A stretch of 64,000 bases of DNA from CAYXEN01 sp964464035 (lineage in GTDB: Bacteria; Krumholzibacteriota; Krumholzibacteriia; WVZY01), in contig CAYXEN010000004.1 of the NCBI GenBank assembly GCA_964464035.1, positions 8,705 through 72,704 on the forward strand, given 5' to 3'. Below the pieces are notes generated by a model. That model was not told where the DNA came from. It was given only the letters and a program-made list of their open reading frames with translations, and did no database searches. Shown piece after piece: positions 43,954 through 54,171 of the stretch; position 1 is the first letter of the stretch; every line of letters begins with the position of its first letter. The position numbers and the translations under genes are program-made.

Positions 43954-45598
43954 ATGAGATCGAAAAAAAATCTGTTCTCATATATGATGGCGGCGCTGCT
44001 CGTGCTCGCCGCGGGGGAAGCCTCGGCTCAGGGAGCCCTTCTCACGCACGTCGAGATAGACGAGTTCACCATCTCGCCCGACGGTGACGGCGTGCAGGAC
44101 AGCCTCGTCGTCTCCCTCACTCTCGCGGACTCCGCGCTGAGCGTCACCGTCCTCGTGCTCAACACCGACTCGTCGCTCTCCCCGGTCGATTCGCTAATCG
44201 CCGGGATTCCGCTGGGCGCCGGGATCCACGCGGTATCCTGGAACGGAAAGGACTTCCTGGGAACCACGGTTCCGCAGGATTCATACTACGTCTTCGTGAA
44301 CGCCGTGAACGTTTCCTCGAACGATACCGTCTTCAAGACCGTCCACGTCGACTTGACGCCGCCCGGAGTGAGCATCACGCGCATCGAGCCCGGTGTGTTC
44401 GCCCCCGACGTGCCTTCGCAGCCGTCGATCCTCTACGTGTATTTCGACGTGTGGAACTCCCCCCGGGAAGACGGCGATCAGGCGAGAGTGTTCATCGACG
44501 ATCCTTCGGGCAACCAGTTGGCGGAGATCGCCGTCGATTCCTCCTTCACCGNNNNNNNNNNNNNNNNNNNNNNNNNNNNNNNNNNNNNNNNNNNNNNNNN
44601 NNNNNNNNNNNNNNNNNNNNNNNNNNNNNNNNNNNNNNNNNNNNNNNNNNNCCGACGACGGCGTCTATCAACTGCGAGTAGTCGTCTCCGACAACGGCGG
44701 CCACAGCGCATCCGATTGGGCGGGCATAAACGTCGACAAGAAGGAACCCGACATGGGGATAACATTCCCGGCGGAAGGGGCTAATTTCCAGGTGGTTCCT
44801 CAGGCCGGAGCGGGTTGGGTGTGGGACCGCAACGGCGTGAACCCGGATTCACTCGTAGTCAGCTACTCGGGAACGGTCTACGAGCCGGTCGACTCTTTCT
44901 ACCTGCTCTCGGACACGTTGTTTTTCGCTTTCTCCCTGGCTGATTCGATAACGGAGGAGAAACGCTATACTCTTTTCTTCAAAGCCCAGGACATCGTGGG
45001 AAGGGAGAAAAAGGTATCCCTGCGGATCACTTACGACATCACGGCCCCGGCGGCTCCCACCCTGGATCAGCCCGTCGACAAGGTCGTGCATGGGCCGGAT
45101 TACGTTCTCGGCGGTTCGATCCCCGGCGATGCGCAAGAGATCCTCGTCTACAGGAACGGCGTTCTCGCCGATTCCACCTTCCTCGTTCTCGACGGCAAGT
45201 TGTCCCTGGAAACAACCCTTCTGCCGGGAAGCAACCTGTTCCAGGCAAGAGCGGTGGATAAAGCGGGAAACGCGAGCGCCCTGTCAAATACCATCGAAGT
45301 AGTATTCGACGACGCGTCCGGGTTGTACATGCCTGAGCCTTTCCGCCCGAACGACGCGTTCCAGGTGAACCTGGCAAGAAGCGCCCGATCGGTCGAGATG
45401 CGAATCTACGACATGGGAGGCGACCTCGTCGCCGTGCTGGGAGCGGATCCGACGACTCTAAACGTCACGATTCCCTGGAACGGCCTCAACGGCGGCGGCG
45501 AGAGCGTGCTTCGCGGTCCGCTGGTCGCCGTAGCCTCCATAACCTACGAGGACGGATCGAAGAGTTCGATACGCAAGATCTTCCTCTTCAACCCGTGA
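43954..45598 (+). CDS. Secreted protein with Ig-like domains and a FlgD-like C-terminal domain (interrupted by an assembly gap)
   Basis: One gene split by a 100-N gap at 44552-44651, whose size is a placeholder, so the frames before and after differ by one. The N-terminus has a signal peptide (MMAALLVLAAGEASAQG). FISPDGDGVQD-like calcium-type and Ig-like domains follow (EFTISPDGDGVQDSL, VDLTPPGVSITRI), then KEPDMGITFPAEG and DKAGNASALSNTIEV. The last ~85 residues (VEMRIYDMGGDLVAVL, PWNGLNGGGESVLRGPLVAVASI) are FlgD-Ig-like, often a C-terminal sorting or assembly domain. It precedes a PorV-type gene by 10 nt. Confidence 0.8.
44552..44651. other. Assembly gap (100 Ns)
   Basis: Exactly 100 unknown bases inside the FlgD-Ig-like gene. 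The round number is a scaffolding convention for unknown length, and the frame shift across it confirms that the true length is not 100. Confidence 0.98.
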
Positions 45599-45608
45599 AA
45601 GGCGCGCG

Positions 45609-46571
45609 ATGAAGACGCACCTGGTGAAAAGACGAACCATGGGCCCGATCGCGGCGGCCGCCGCTCTAGTGCTTACGATCATCCTCTCGCCAGCGTACCC
45701 CGGCCGTGCCCGGGCAGGCTATTCGCGGGGAGGTCCCTTCAACGCCCCGGGTTACGGGGCGAGGGCATGGGGCATGGGAGGAGCCGCAGTGGCCAGGGGT
45801 GGAAGCGAAGAGGCGATCTACTGGAATCCCGCCTTTCTCGCTCGGCTCTCGGCGAATACCGTCGGCCTCTCCTACGTGAACCTGGTCCCCGGCGTCAAGG
45901 CACGCCAGTCCTACCTCGCCTACGCGCGCATCTTGAAACCGTTCGACCGGGAAGAAGCGGAGAGACCGACGGCGCGCCACGCGGCGGGCGTCATGTACCA
46001 GAACCTCTCGCTCGGGCTCGCCGGCGACGGCGGCTATAGTGAAAACGTCTTGAGACTCGCCTACTCGTACACACCGCAGGAATTCATAAGCTTCGGCGTG
46101 GGAGCATCCGTCCTCGTCTCCCGGAGCGACGTCGCCTTTTTCGATTCGAAAGGTTCGGCCTTCGACTTCGGGCTCCGCCTCCAGTTGAGCGGGAGAGCGG
46201 CTTTCGGCTTCGTCGCCCGCAACGCGGCCTCCCGCGTGATGTACGAGGATGGGCACGACGAGACGCTCACGCGGAGCTATTCCTTCGCATTGGCGTACGA
46301 ACGTTTCCACGGCGTCGACACCGAGACGGCGCTCACCTTCGCCCATGGAGGATTGTCCCGCGCCGCATGGGGGTTGCAGTACTCGCTCTTGAGCGGGGTC
46401 CTTGCCGTAAGAGGAGCCGTATCCTACCTCGCGTCCGGGGAGAGCCGGGTGATCCCCCACCTCGGCCTGGGCGTCGAGTACGGAAAGATGTCCATCGACT
46501 ACAACGCGAACCTGGACCGGGAAAAAGCTTTCGAGGACACGCACCGCTTCTCTATCAGCGTGAAACTCTGA
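45609..46571 (+). CDS. PorV/PorQ-family outer-membrane beta-barrel protein
   Basis: A 320-residue protein with a signal peptide (AAAAALVLTIILSPAYPGRARAG; split at 20) and an outer-membrane barrel. The start of the mature part, GYGARAWGMGGAAVARGGSEEAIYWNPAFLA (split), is the typical 'GaRamGmGgA..a..dda.a.y.NPA.La' motif of PorV/PorQ and related FadL-like barrels. It ends in aromatic beta strands (RFSISVKL). The 10-nt gap after the FlgD-Ig gene, with GAAAGGCG before its ATG, suggests an operon. A role in exporting or anchoring that protein is inference from FCB-group genomics. Confidence 0.82.
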   Translation: MKTHLVKRRTMGPIAAAAALVLTIILSPAYPGRARAGYSRGGPFNAPGYGARAWGMGGAAVARGGSEEAIYWNPAFLARLSANTVGLSYVNLVPGVKARQSYLAYARILKPFDREEAERPTARHAAGVMYQNLSLGLAGDGGYSENVLRLAYSYTPQEFISFGVGASVLVSRSDVAFFDSKGSAFDFGLRLQLSGRAAFGFVARNAASRVMYEDGHDETLTRSYSFALAYERFHGVDTETALTFAHGGLSRAAWGLQYSLLSGVLAVRGAVSYLASGESRVIPHLGLGVEYGKMSIDYNANLDREKAFEDTHRFSISVKL

Positions 46572-46605
46572 TGACTTCGATTCACTCCCGATACAATAGA
46601 CGATC

Positions 46606-47856
46606 GTGAACCTGGAAAAAAACTCTTCAATATTGATTCGAACCGCCCTCCTGGGGATCGCCCTTTTCATCCCTTTCTCGATCGCGGGCTCAAACACGGC
46701 CATCGGGATCGGAATCCTGGGATTGATTCTCGGGCTGGTTTCTTCGCCGGAGCAGAAAGAGAGGTTGAAAGAACTGCGCCGCGATCCGATCATCCTCGCC
46801 GCCCTGCTGCTCGTCGCGACGGGCCTCGTGTCGGCCCTGACGTCCGAAAACCTGGCCCGGGGAATCAAGGACTGGAAGGCATACTGGCTCTTCGTGATCT
46901 ACGTTCTGGCCGGATATCACCCGATCGATGAGAAGTTCCGCAAATCCCTGTTCTGGACCCTTTTCGCGTCAGCCACCCTTTCGGCGCTCGTGGCGGTCAT
47001 CCAGGCGGCGGGCGGCATGGATTTTCTCTTCATACACATAAGAGCGGCGCTGCGCGCAAGGAGCACCCTGTTCATAATGACTTTCGCGGGAATATTCTGC
47101 CTGCTCATCCTTTTCAACTTTTCCGTGCTGCTGCGCGAGAAAAGAGCCGGCACGACTTTTCTCATACTCATTGCAGGCATACTCGTCCAGGCGGTCGGAT
47201 TTCTCTTCGCTCTCTCCCGTGGTTCATGGCTGGCATTCTTCTTCGGCTTGCTCGCCCTCGTCGTCATTCTTCGCAGGAAAAAGGCTCTAGTTCTCGGCGG
47301 CGTGTTGGTTATCGTCATCGCATCTTTGACCGCTTTTAATCCCAAGTTGAATGCGAGATTCAAATCGACATGGGAAAACCTGCGTTCGCCGACGGACAGG
47401 AGTATAAAGACGAGGTACGTCCTCTGGGACATCTCCCTCGACCTAATCGAGGAACATCCGCTCATGGGAATCGGGATGGGGGATTTCAGCCTGGAAGCCG
47501 AACGGAGGCTGGGCGGCAGGTTCGTGAAATCCACGGCCGACGCACACAACATCTACCTGCACGTGCTCGCGACGAGGGGAATCTTCGGTTTCATTCCATT
47601 CGTGCTCTTCTGGGTCGTCGTCCTGAGAAGCCTCGCGCGCTGGGAGAGATCGAGCAGGCACGGGGACCAGTTTCACCGCCACATCATTGCGGGGGTTTTC
47701 GCAGCCTGCGTGGCGCTCCTGGTGGGCGCCCTGACCGAAAACAACATCGACGACAGCGAGATCTTCATAGCTTTCCTCTTCCTTCTCGGATACGCTCGGT
47801 CCACGCAATGGGTGACGCGCGCGAGGGCGGACGTGGGCCGGTCCGGGGAATCGTGA
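46606..47856 (+). CDS. O-antigen ligase / polymerase family membrane protein (second copy)
   Basis: A 416-residue membrane protein with about 11 helices and the Wzy_C/WaaL core: FALSRGSWLAFFFGLLALVV, a periplasmic loop, HPLMGIGMGDF and AHNIYLHVLATRGIFGFIPF. It is related to but distinct from the ligase at 32322-33704. The start is GTG at 46606. It lies 34 nt after the PorV-type gene and away from the other glycan genes, so it may serve another glycan. A link with the PorV gene is not established. Confidence 0.86.
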   Translation: MNLEKNSSILIRTALLGIALFIPFSIAGSNTAIGIGILGLILGLVSSPEQKERLKELRRDPIILAALLLVATGLVSALTSENLARGIKDWKAYWLFVIYVLAGYHPIDEKFRKSLFWTLFASATLSALVAVIQAAGGMDFLFIHIRAALRARSTLFIMTFAGIFCLLILFNFSVLLREKRAGTTFLILIAGILVQAVGFLFALSRGSWLAFFFGLLALVVILRRKKALVLGGVLVIVIASLTAFNPKLNARFKSTWENLRSPTDRSIKTRYVLWDISLDLIEEHPLMGIGMGDFSLEAERRLGGRFVKSTADAHNIYLHVLATRGIFGFIPFVLFWVVVLRSLARWERSSRHGDQFHRHIIAGVFAACVALLVGALTENNIDDSEIFIAFLFLLGYARSTQWVTRARADVGRSGES

Positions 47857-47987
47857 CGAATCTCATTGCCAACAAAGCGGAGTCGCAAAGGCGCATAACT
47901 ATAAAAAAGATATGGACATACGTGACGTTTCTGCTAAACTTCCCTTGCGGTGACGACTGGGTAAAAACAGAAGGGTGAGCGGGATAG

Positions 47988-50762
47988 ATGATAGTGAAGC
48001 AGCTTGCGGCGGCGGTTCTTCTCGCCTTCCTCATAAACAATACGGTTCATGCGCAATCCGATGTCTGTCTGGAGTGCCACCTCGACAAGGAGTTCACGAC
48101 CGAGAGGGGCGGCAAGACGGTATCTCTGTACGTCGACCCCGGCGCTCTCCGGTCGTCGGCGCACCGGGAACTCGAATGCGTAAGCTGTCACTCGGACGTC
48201 GACGAAGAAGACCTGCCGCATTCCGAGACGCCCAAACCGGTACTCTGCGGTAATTGTCACGACGACATCCAGCTGGATTTCGATTACGGGGTTCACGGCC
48301 AGGCGCTCAACCGCAGGGAAGCCTACGCGCCGACCTGCAAGGAGTGCCACGGCTCCCACGACATCCTCCCTCCCTCCGACCCCCGATCGCCCACTTACAA
48401 GATGAACATTCCGTACCTCTGTGGAAAATGCCATCGCGAAGGGGCACCCGTCGCCAAGGTATACGACATTTCGGAACACAACATTCTCGAGAACTACAGC
48501 CAGAGCATTCATGGTGAGGGGCTGTTCAAGAAAGGGCTGCTCGTAACGGCCACGTGCACCGATTGCCACGGGAGCCACGCGATCCTTCCCCACACTCATC
48601 CCAAGTCCTCCATCGCCCCGAGAAACATCGCCTCCACATGCACGAAGTGCCACATAAGAATAGAAGAAGTTCACGTCAAGGTGATAAGAGGAGAGCTCTG
48701 GGAAAAGGAGCCGGGGGCCATACCGGCGTGCACGGACTGCCACCTGCCGCACAAGGTGCGCAAGGAGAGCATGGAGCCCACCTTGTCCGACCGTTCGTGC
48801 CTGAAATGTCACAAGAAAGAAGGCTTGCTCAAGACGGCCGGCGGGGACACTCTTTCCCTCCACGTGGACAAGGAGGAGCTCAAGCAATCGGTTCACAGGA
48901 ACATCCCATGCGTCAAATGCCATTCGGACATCGATCCCCGGGCGGAAAGACCTTGCGAAACCGCCGGCAGAGCGGAATGCGCCAATTGTCATGCAAAAAT
49001 CGCCGACGAATACTACCAGAGCGGACATGGTGAACAGTTCTTGAAAGGAAACACCGACGTCCCCTACTGTACGACATGTCACGGCGACCACAACGTCAAG
49101 CGGCACTCCGACGAGAACTCCCTGACTTTTCGCAGCTCGGTCCCCCAGCTATGCGGAAGGTGCCACCGCAAGGAAGGCAAGGCGTCCACCAAGGGCGATC
49201 TCGCGGAATTGACGGCCTACTCCGACTATTCGACGAGCGTGCACGGAAAGGGTCTCGTCAAGAAGGGACTCCTGCCGAGCGCCATCTGCACCGATTGCCA
49301 CAACTCGCATCTCATATTGAAACACTCCGACTCCAGGTCTTCGGTCTACAGAAAGAACATCCCCGCGACCTGCGCTTCGTGCCACCGGGGAATCTACAAG
49401 AAGTTCATCAAGAGTGTCCACTTCTCCATCGACGAGAAAGAAACACAGAAGAAGCCGGTCTGCACGGATTGCCATTCTTCCCACACGATAAGCGAAGTGG
49501 ACAAGGACAAGTTCATGAAACAGGTGACGCAGCAATGCGGAGGGTGCCACAAAGACCTCTCGGAGACCTACCTTCAGACTATGCATGGAAAAGCCTACCA
49601 TCTGGGTTATCTCAAGGCGGCCAAGTGCTCAGATTGCCACAACCCGCATGGAACTCTGAGCATAAACGATCCCAACTCATCGGTAGGCCTCAAGAACATC
49701 GTGAAGACGTGCAGGAAATGCCACGAGGACGCCACTTACAAGTTCACCGGCTACCTCACCCACGCCACCCACCATGACAAGGTCAAGTATCCGATCCTCT
49801 ATTATACCTACTGGGCCATGACTCTGCTCCTCATCGGCGTCTTCACCTTCTTCGGCATCCACACCCTTCTCTGGCTCCCCCGCTCCTTCCGGATTCTCTT
49901 CGATCGAAGGCGCCGCAAGGCGTCCCTGCGGGGACGTTACTATATCCAGCGCTTCACCCCGGGCCAGAGGGTGACGCATCTCTTCGTGATAATAAGCTTC
50001 ATGTCGCTCGCTCTCACCGGAATGATGCTCAAGTTCTCCGGCATGGCGTGGGCGAGATTCATAGCCGACCTGCTGGGCGGGGTGGCGGTCGCGCGTACGA
50101 TCCACAGGACCGCGGCGATCATCACTTTCGGATACTTCGCCTACCACTTGAGTTCCCTCATAAGATTGAAGCGGCAGCGCAAGACGAGTCTTCGCCGGTT
50201 CATATTCGGTGAGAACTCACTTATGTTCAACCGCAACGACATGAAGGACTTCTTCAACACCGTGCGCTGGTTCCTGGGCCTGGGACCACGCCCTCAGTAC
50301 GGCAGATGGACTTACTGGGAGAAGTTCGATTACTTCGCCGTCTTCTGGGGCGTGGCCGTCATCGGGACTTCCGGTCTCATGCTCTGGCTTCCCGAGTTCT
50401 TCACCCACATCCTCCCGGGATGGCTCATCAACGTGGCCATGATAATTCACAGCGATGAAGCCCTTCTCGCGGTCGGGTTCATATTCACGGTGCATTTCTT
50501 CAACACCCACCTCCGGCCCGAGGCGTTCCCCATGGACACGGTCATCTTCACCGGCTCGGTGCCCGTGGAGGAGTACAAGCACGATCGCCCCAGGGATTAT
50601 TACGAACTACGAAGAAGCGGCATGCTTCGCAAGCGGATGCACAAGGATCCGGTATCGGGAAAACTCGAACGTCTCGCGAGGGTTTTCGGTTTCATCTTCC
50701 TGTCCGTGGGAATGATCTTGATCGGCCTCATCATATTCTCGGTGATTTTCGGCTATCGCTAG
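47988..50762 (+). CDS. 19-haem cytochrome c fused to a cytochrome b domain
   Basis: A 924-residue predicted redox protein with a signal peptide (1-22), 19 CxxCH haem c sites between residues 27 and 579, and a C-terminal six-helix cytochrome b (about 600-924) with candidate haem b His in VTHLFV, TIHRTAA, FAYHLSS, IIHSDEA and TVHFFNTHL, as in formate-dehydrogenase-gamma/Ni-hydrogenase cytochromes. Haem sites 1-8 (residues 27-252) and 9-16 (271-496) align as a tandem duplication: both span 221 residues from first to last motif. Three more sites (517, 547, 575) follow. It probably carries electrons between quinol and periplasmic partners. The gene stands alone. Confidence 0.92.
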   Translation: MIVKQLAAAVLLAFLINNTVHAQSDVCLECHLDKEFTTERGGKTVSLYVDPGALRSSAHRELECVSCHSDVDEEDLPHSETPKPVLCGNCHDDIQLDFDYGVHGQALNRREAYAPTCKECHGSHDILPPSDPRSPTYKMNIPYLCGKCHREGAPVAKVYDISEHNILENYSQSIHGEGLFKKGLLVTATCTDCHGSHAILPHTHPKSSIAPRNIASTCTKCHIRIEEVHVKVIRGELWEKEPGAIPACTDCHLPHKVRKESMEPTLSDRSCLKCHKKEGLLKTAGGDTLSLHVDKEELKQSVHRNIPCVKCHSDIDPRAERPCETAGRAECANCHAKIADEYYQSGHGEQFLKGNTDVPYCTTCHGDHNVKRHSDENSLTFRSSVPQLCGRCHRKEGKASTKGDLAELTAYSDYSTSVHGKGLVKKGLLPSAICTDCHNSHLILKHSDSRSSVYRKNIPATCASCHRGIYKKFIKSVHFSIDEKETQKKPVCTDCHSSHTISEVDKDKFMKQVTQQCGGCHKDLSETYLQTMHGKAYHLGYLKAAKCSDCHNPHGTLSINDPNSSVGLKNIVKTCRKCHEDATYKFTGYLTHATHHDKVKYPILYYTYWAMTLLLIGVFTFFGIHTLLWLPRSFRILFDRRRRKASLRGRYYIQRFTPGQRVTHLFVIISFMSLALTGMMLKFSGMAWARFIADLLGGVAVARTIHRTAAIITFGYFAYHLSSLIRLKRQRKTSLRRFIFGENSLMFNRNDMKDFFNTVRWFLGLGPRPQYGRWTYWEKFDYFAVFWGVAVIGTSGLMLWLPEFFTHILPGWLINVAMIIHSDEALLAVGFIFTVHFFNTHLRPEAFPMDTVIFTGSVPVEEYKHDRPRDYYELRRSGMLRKRMHKDPVSGKLERLARVFGFIFLSVGMILIGLIIFSVIFGYR

Positions 50763-50828
50763 CGCCCGTTGTGCTGCAAGGCGGAGTATCCGCCGGTTCC
50801 GCGAAGCTCCCCGGCCTCCGGACCCGGT

Positions 50829-52817
50829 TCATTCTATGTATCCCAGCGTTTTCAACTGCTCCATCAATTGCTCGTCCGGGGTCTCACCTTCTTCGCGCGA
50901 TACCGACCTCTCCCGCAGCAGCTCGAGCTCGTTCTCCAGCAGCTTCGCCATGCGCCTGCCTGCATCACCGGCCGTTGCGAAGATGTCGTGTTTGGCGCCG
51001 GGATCGGCCTTCAAATCGAAGAGCATCACCCTCTTCCTGTCACCCGCGATGCGGAACACGACAAGCATGGAGTCCATCACCGCCGAAGCAAGGAAAGAAT
51101 GCCCGTCGTCGAACTGGCTGAAGGCGGTGAGACTGCGATCCGCCCCGCCCGGGGCAAGCTTGGAGGCGCGGCCCGGGATGAGCGGGAGCAACGATTCCCC
51201 CTCCCATGAATCGGGCGCCTCCAAGCCGCAAAGCTCGACAATGGTCGGAGCGACATCCACGGCATCTACCACTTCTTCGATCTTGACCGCCTTCCTTTCC
51301 TTCGGCGGAGGAACCAGGATAGCGGGAACGTGCAGGACCTCGGGAAAGAGCGTCTTGCCGTGCCCCCAGTTGCCGTGGTCGTAGAATTCCTCTCCGTGGT
51401 CCGCCGTGATGAAAAGATACGTATTGTCGAGCAGTCCCTTCCGCTCGAGATATGAATAAAGTTTCTTTACAACCTCGTCGACCGCCCTTATCTCGGATCT
51501 GTACGCCTTCAGCACGTCCTCCCTCTTCGAGGGAATGTACAGGTTCAACTGGAAGGCCCGGTAGGGGTGGAGATAGTAGGGCGAATGAGGCTCTATGTAG
51601 TGAACGTAGAGGAAAAAAGGCCTCTTGTCGGGTCGCTCGAGCTCGCGGAAGACCGTCTTGTTCAAGCGCGGCCCGTCGAAATAAGTCGTCGAATGTTCCG
51701 GTGAGAAGAACAAGACCTTGAAAACACGGAAGAAACCCAGCATCGACCGTATGAAGCGGAAACCGTTCATGTATTCGAGGTGAGGGAACCTGAACTTGTA
51801 CGGCTCGGCGGCGTCGAACCTGTGGAAATTTCTCTCGAAACCGAAAGCATGATCCATCGTGAGCGCGTTGGACGTCACCATGACGGTCCGGTACCCGTGA
51901 TCCTGGAGGATGCGCGGAAGAGATGCGACGTCCTCGGGGACCTTCGTCACCATCTTTCCCCCGCCGGCCGTCGTCCCCCCGGCCATGTTGTAGCAACCGT
52001 GTTGAACCGGATACAGGGAAGTGAAAAAAGACGTGACCGACGGACTCGTGGCCGGGGCCGCCACGTAGTAACGATCGAAATAACAGCTCTTCCGCGACAG
52101 CTCCCAGAGAAACGGCGCCGTTTCCGGCGAGAAGCTGTCGGAGCGCAGGCACTCTATCGCCACTACGACGATATTGGGCGAACCGGGAGGTGCAGGCACG
52201 GGATTCTCCGGCATGCGCTCCTTCGCCACTCTTCGCTGATCCTTCTCCGAGAACACTCCCAGCACGTTGATCTCGGGCCCCGCCAAGAGCGCGACCGCCA
52301 AGAATACCAGCATCGACAAGGCGGTGAGTCTCGGCCGGGGCAACCTGGAGATCTTGCCGGCGGCTCCCGAGCCGAGCCGGTCGAAGAGCAGGAGCATGAA
52401 ACCTTCCCCCAGCACGAGTGCGACCACGCCGATCGCCAACGGCAACAGGAAGAGGAACGATTTCAAGCTCAGGTAGGTGCCCAGTATGTGACGCTGCAAC
52501 CACTTGACCGTCATCAAGAAGAGTGGGCCCGAAACGACCGCTCCCAAGGCCAGCGCCCTGCCGCCCGGTCGGCGTCGAAACAACCCACTCACAACCTTGA
52601 GCACTAAGAGGAAGACGAGGTAACAGAAGCCTATGAAGAGATAGAAAACCAGGGCGCTCGCCGCGAGCACAGCAAGTCCCTCCCAGTGGGAAGGCAGGAG
52701 CATCTCGGGGACCCGGAACAGGAGGATGGCGAAATCCGCCAACGCGAAACCGAGCACGCAGGCGACTATGGTCGCCGTCGCCGGCCTCCAGAACGAATCG
52801 CCGGTGGATGGTTTCAT
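50829..52817 (-). CDS. Membrane sulfatase-fold hydrolase/transferase (second)
   Basis: About 662 residues, with five membrane helices in the first ~210, then a periplasmic alkaline-phosphatase-superfamily domain. The metal-site motif NIVVVAIECLRSDSF, nucleophile region ATSPSVTSFFTSLYP and FITADHGEEFYDHGNWGHGK are clear. As in the enzyme at 3969-6029 the nucleophile is Thr, not Cys/Ser of a formylglycine motif. The C-terminus ends in KTLGYIE-like strands. I chose the ATG at 52817, which has AGGGGGGAA upstream and an ATGA overlap with the GT39 gene, so the two are coupled. Confidence 0.78.
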   Translation of the reverse strand: MKPSTGDSFWRPATATIVACVLGFALADFAILLFRVPEMLLPSHWEGLAVLAASALVFYLFIGFCYLVFLLVLKVVSGLFRRRPGGRALALGAVVSGPLFLMTVKWLQRHILGTYLSLKSFLFLLPLAIGVVALVLGEGFMLLLFDRLGSGAAGKISRLPRPRLTALSMLVFLAVALLAGPEINVLGVFSEKDQRRVAKERMPENPVPAPPGSPNIVVVAIECLRSDSFSPETAPFLWELSRKSCYFDRYYVAAPATSPSVTSFFTSLYPVQHGCYNMAGGTTAGGGKMVTKVPEDVASLPRILQDHGYRTVMVTSNALTMDHAFGFERNFHRFDAAEPYKFRFPHLEYMNGFRFIRSMLGFFRVFKVLFFSPEHSTTYFDGPRLNKTVFRELERPDKRPFFLYVHYIEPHSPYYLHPYRAFQLNLYIPSKREDVLKAYRSEIRAVDEVVKKLYSYLERKGLLDNTYLFITADHGEEFYDHGNWGHGKTLFPEVLHVPAILVPPPKERKAVKIEEVVDAVDVAPTIVELCGLEAPDSWEGESLLPLIPGRASKLAPGGADRSLTAFSQFDDGHSFLASAVMDSMLVVFRIAGDRKRVMLFDLKADPGAKHDIFATAGDAGRRMAKLLENELELLRERSVSREEGETPDEQLMEQLKTLGYIE

Positions 52818-54127
52818 GTTTCCCCCCTGAGCCGATCGTTCTCCGCTCGACTTCCCCGCAAGCGCCTCCAAACCGATCCGATTCCCACCGCGGCGAACAA
52901 CGCGATGACCGGTTCGACCGGCAGCCTCGCGCGCAACGAACCGAAGAAGACGAGCGCAATGAGATTATGTACGACTACCACTCCGTAGAGAAGAAGCAAG
53001 TCTCTCCTGCGCTTCCAACTCGTGACGAGGCCGACCAGGAAAGCCGGAATCACGATTATTGCATAAATGAATCCAAGATCAAAGCCGGCCGCGAGCTTTC
53101 CCCAGAAACCGTCCTTGTTCCACCACCAACCGCTCTTGATCCCGCTCATCCCGGCATCGCTCCTGAGCCGCCAGAATCTCAGAAACTTCCTTGCGACGAG
53201 CTCCGGCACCCGCCCCTTGTTGGCGAGCAGGAATTCCACGCCGAGTTTCCTCGCTTCCGTATCCCTCGTCGCTTCATCCAGGCCGCTGATCTCCCGCCAC
53301 TCGGGAAGCATGTAGAAAGGAGCCACGCCGCCATGGTACTGGGGATACTCGAGCACGGCCTCGTTGTTCCCTTGGTAGAAAGTGATCCCGCCATGGGTGG
53401 TGAACGGAATCCATCGATCGAACACGCGATGGTTCCTGGCCAGCCAGGGGGACAGAGTGAAAAGGACCGCTCCCGCGAAGAGAAGCAGGCAAGCGGCCTT
53501 GCGCCAGGCTGTTTGCCCTCTTTGCATGACGATCCACGCGACGACGAAGCCGGCGAAGAGAAAACCTCCCGGCCGGGTCAAGCTGAGGACGCCGATCAGT
53601 ATGCCGGAAACGACTGCGCGCATGCCCGGACGATTCGGGGAGCCTTCCGCCCTCGCCAGGAAGATCAACAAAACAAGGAGAATACAAATATAGAGGTTCT
53701 CGGTGAGAAGGTATGAACTCGCGAAGACGAGAAAAGGATTCAGGGCGGCGAGAAGGGACGCCGCCTCCGCCGTCCTCCGATCGAAGAGCGACGCCGCAAG
53801 CACGTAGACCATCCAGACGATGAGGGTGCCGAGCAGAACTTGCACTATCCTTCCCACGGCCGGATCTCCGGCCGCTGCTAGATACCAGACCGAGAGGAAG
53901 AATGGATAGGAAGGGGGGCGCCTCGCCGTCACCTGCCCGTTGGCGAGGACATATCCCTCACCCGCGGCTATGTTGAGGGCGAGTGCGTGGTAATCGGCCT
54001 CGTCGCCCCGAGGGGGCGTTTGCAGCCCCACGACCAGCAGGCAGAAAAAAAGCCTCGAGAAAAAGGCGATAAGAACGATGGCAAGTATTATGCTTTTCCT
54101 CGGCAACGGTTTCTCCAGGCTCGACAT
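52814..54127 (-). CDS. GT39-type membrane glycosyltransferase
   Basis: A 437-residue membrane protein with about nine helices. The first periplasmic loop holds PPRGDEADYHALALNIAAGEGYV (split), with the Asp-Glu pair of ArnT/PMT-type catalytic loops, then RRPPSYPFFLSVWYL. Such enzymes transfer sugar from a polyprenyl-phosphate donor. The ATG at 54127 is preferred; a GTG at 54154 adds nine residues. Its coupling with a sulfatase-fold transferase by a 4-nt overlap hints that they act on one glycan or lipid. Confidence 0.82.
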   Translation of the reverse strand: MSSLEKPLPRKSIILAIVLIAFFSRLFFCLLVVGLQTPPRGDEADYHALALNIAAGEGYVLANGQVTARRPPSYPFFLSVWYLAAAGDPAVGRIVQVLLGTLIVWMVYVLAASLFDRRTAEAASLLAALNPFLVFASSYLLTENLYICILLVLLIFLARAEGSPNRPGMRAVVSGILIGVLSLTRPGGFLFAGFVVAWIVMQRGQTAWRKAACLLLFAGAVLFTLSPWLARNHRVFDRWIPFTTHGGITFYQGNNEAVLEYPQYHGGVAPFYMLPEWREISGLDEATRDTEARKLGVEFLLANKGRVPELVARKFLRFWRLRSDAGMSGIKSGWWWNKDGFWGKLAAGFDLGFIYAIIVIPAFLVGLVTSWKRRRDLLLLYGVVVVHNLIALVFFGSLRARLPVEPVIALFAAVGIGSVWRRLRGSRAENDRLRGET

Positions 54128-54171
54128 GATCGCGGAGGCGTATTTCGCGCTCACGACATTGTAACAACTTC

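Noticed and set aside
48554..49777. Out-of-phase frames within the cytochrome gene
   Set aside because: They are shadows of the CxxCH-coding phase, rich in Arg, Pro and His, without a signal peptide or haem motif.
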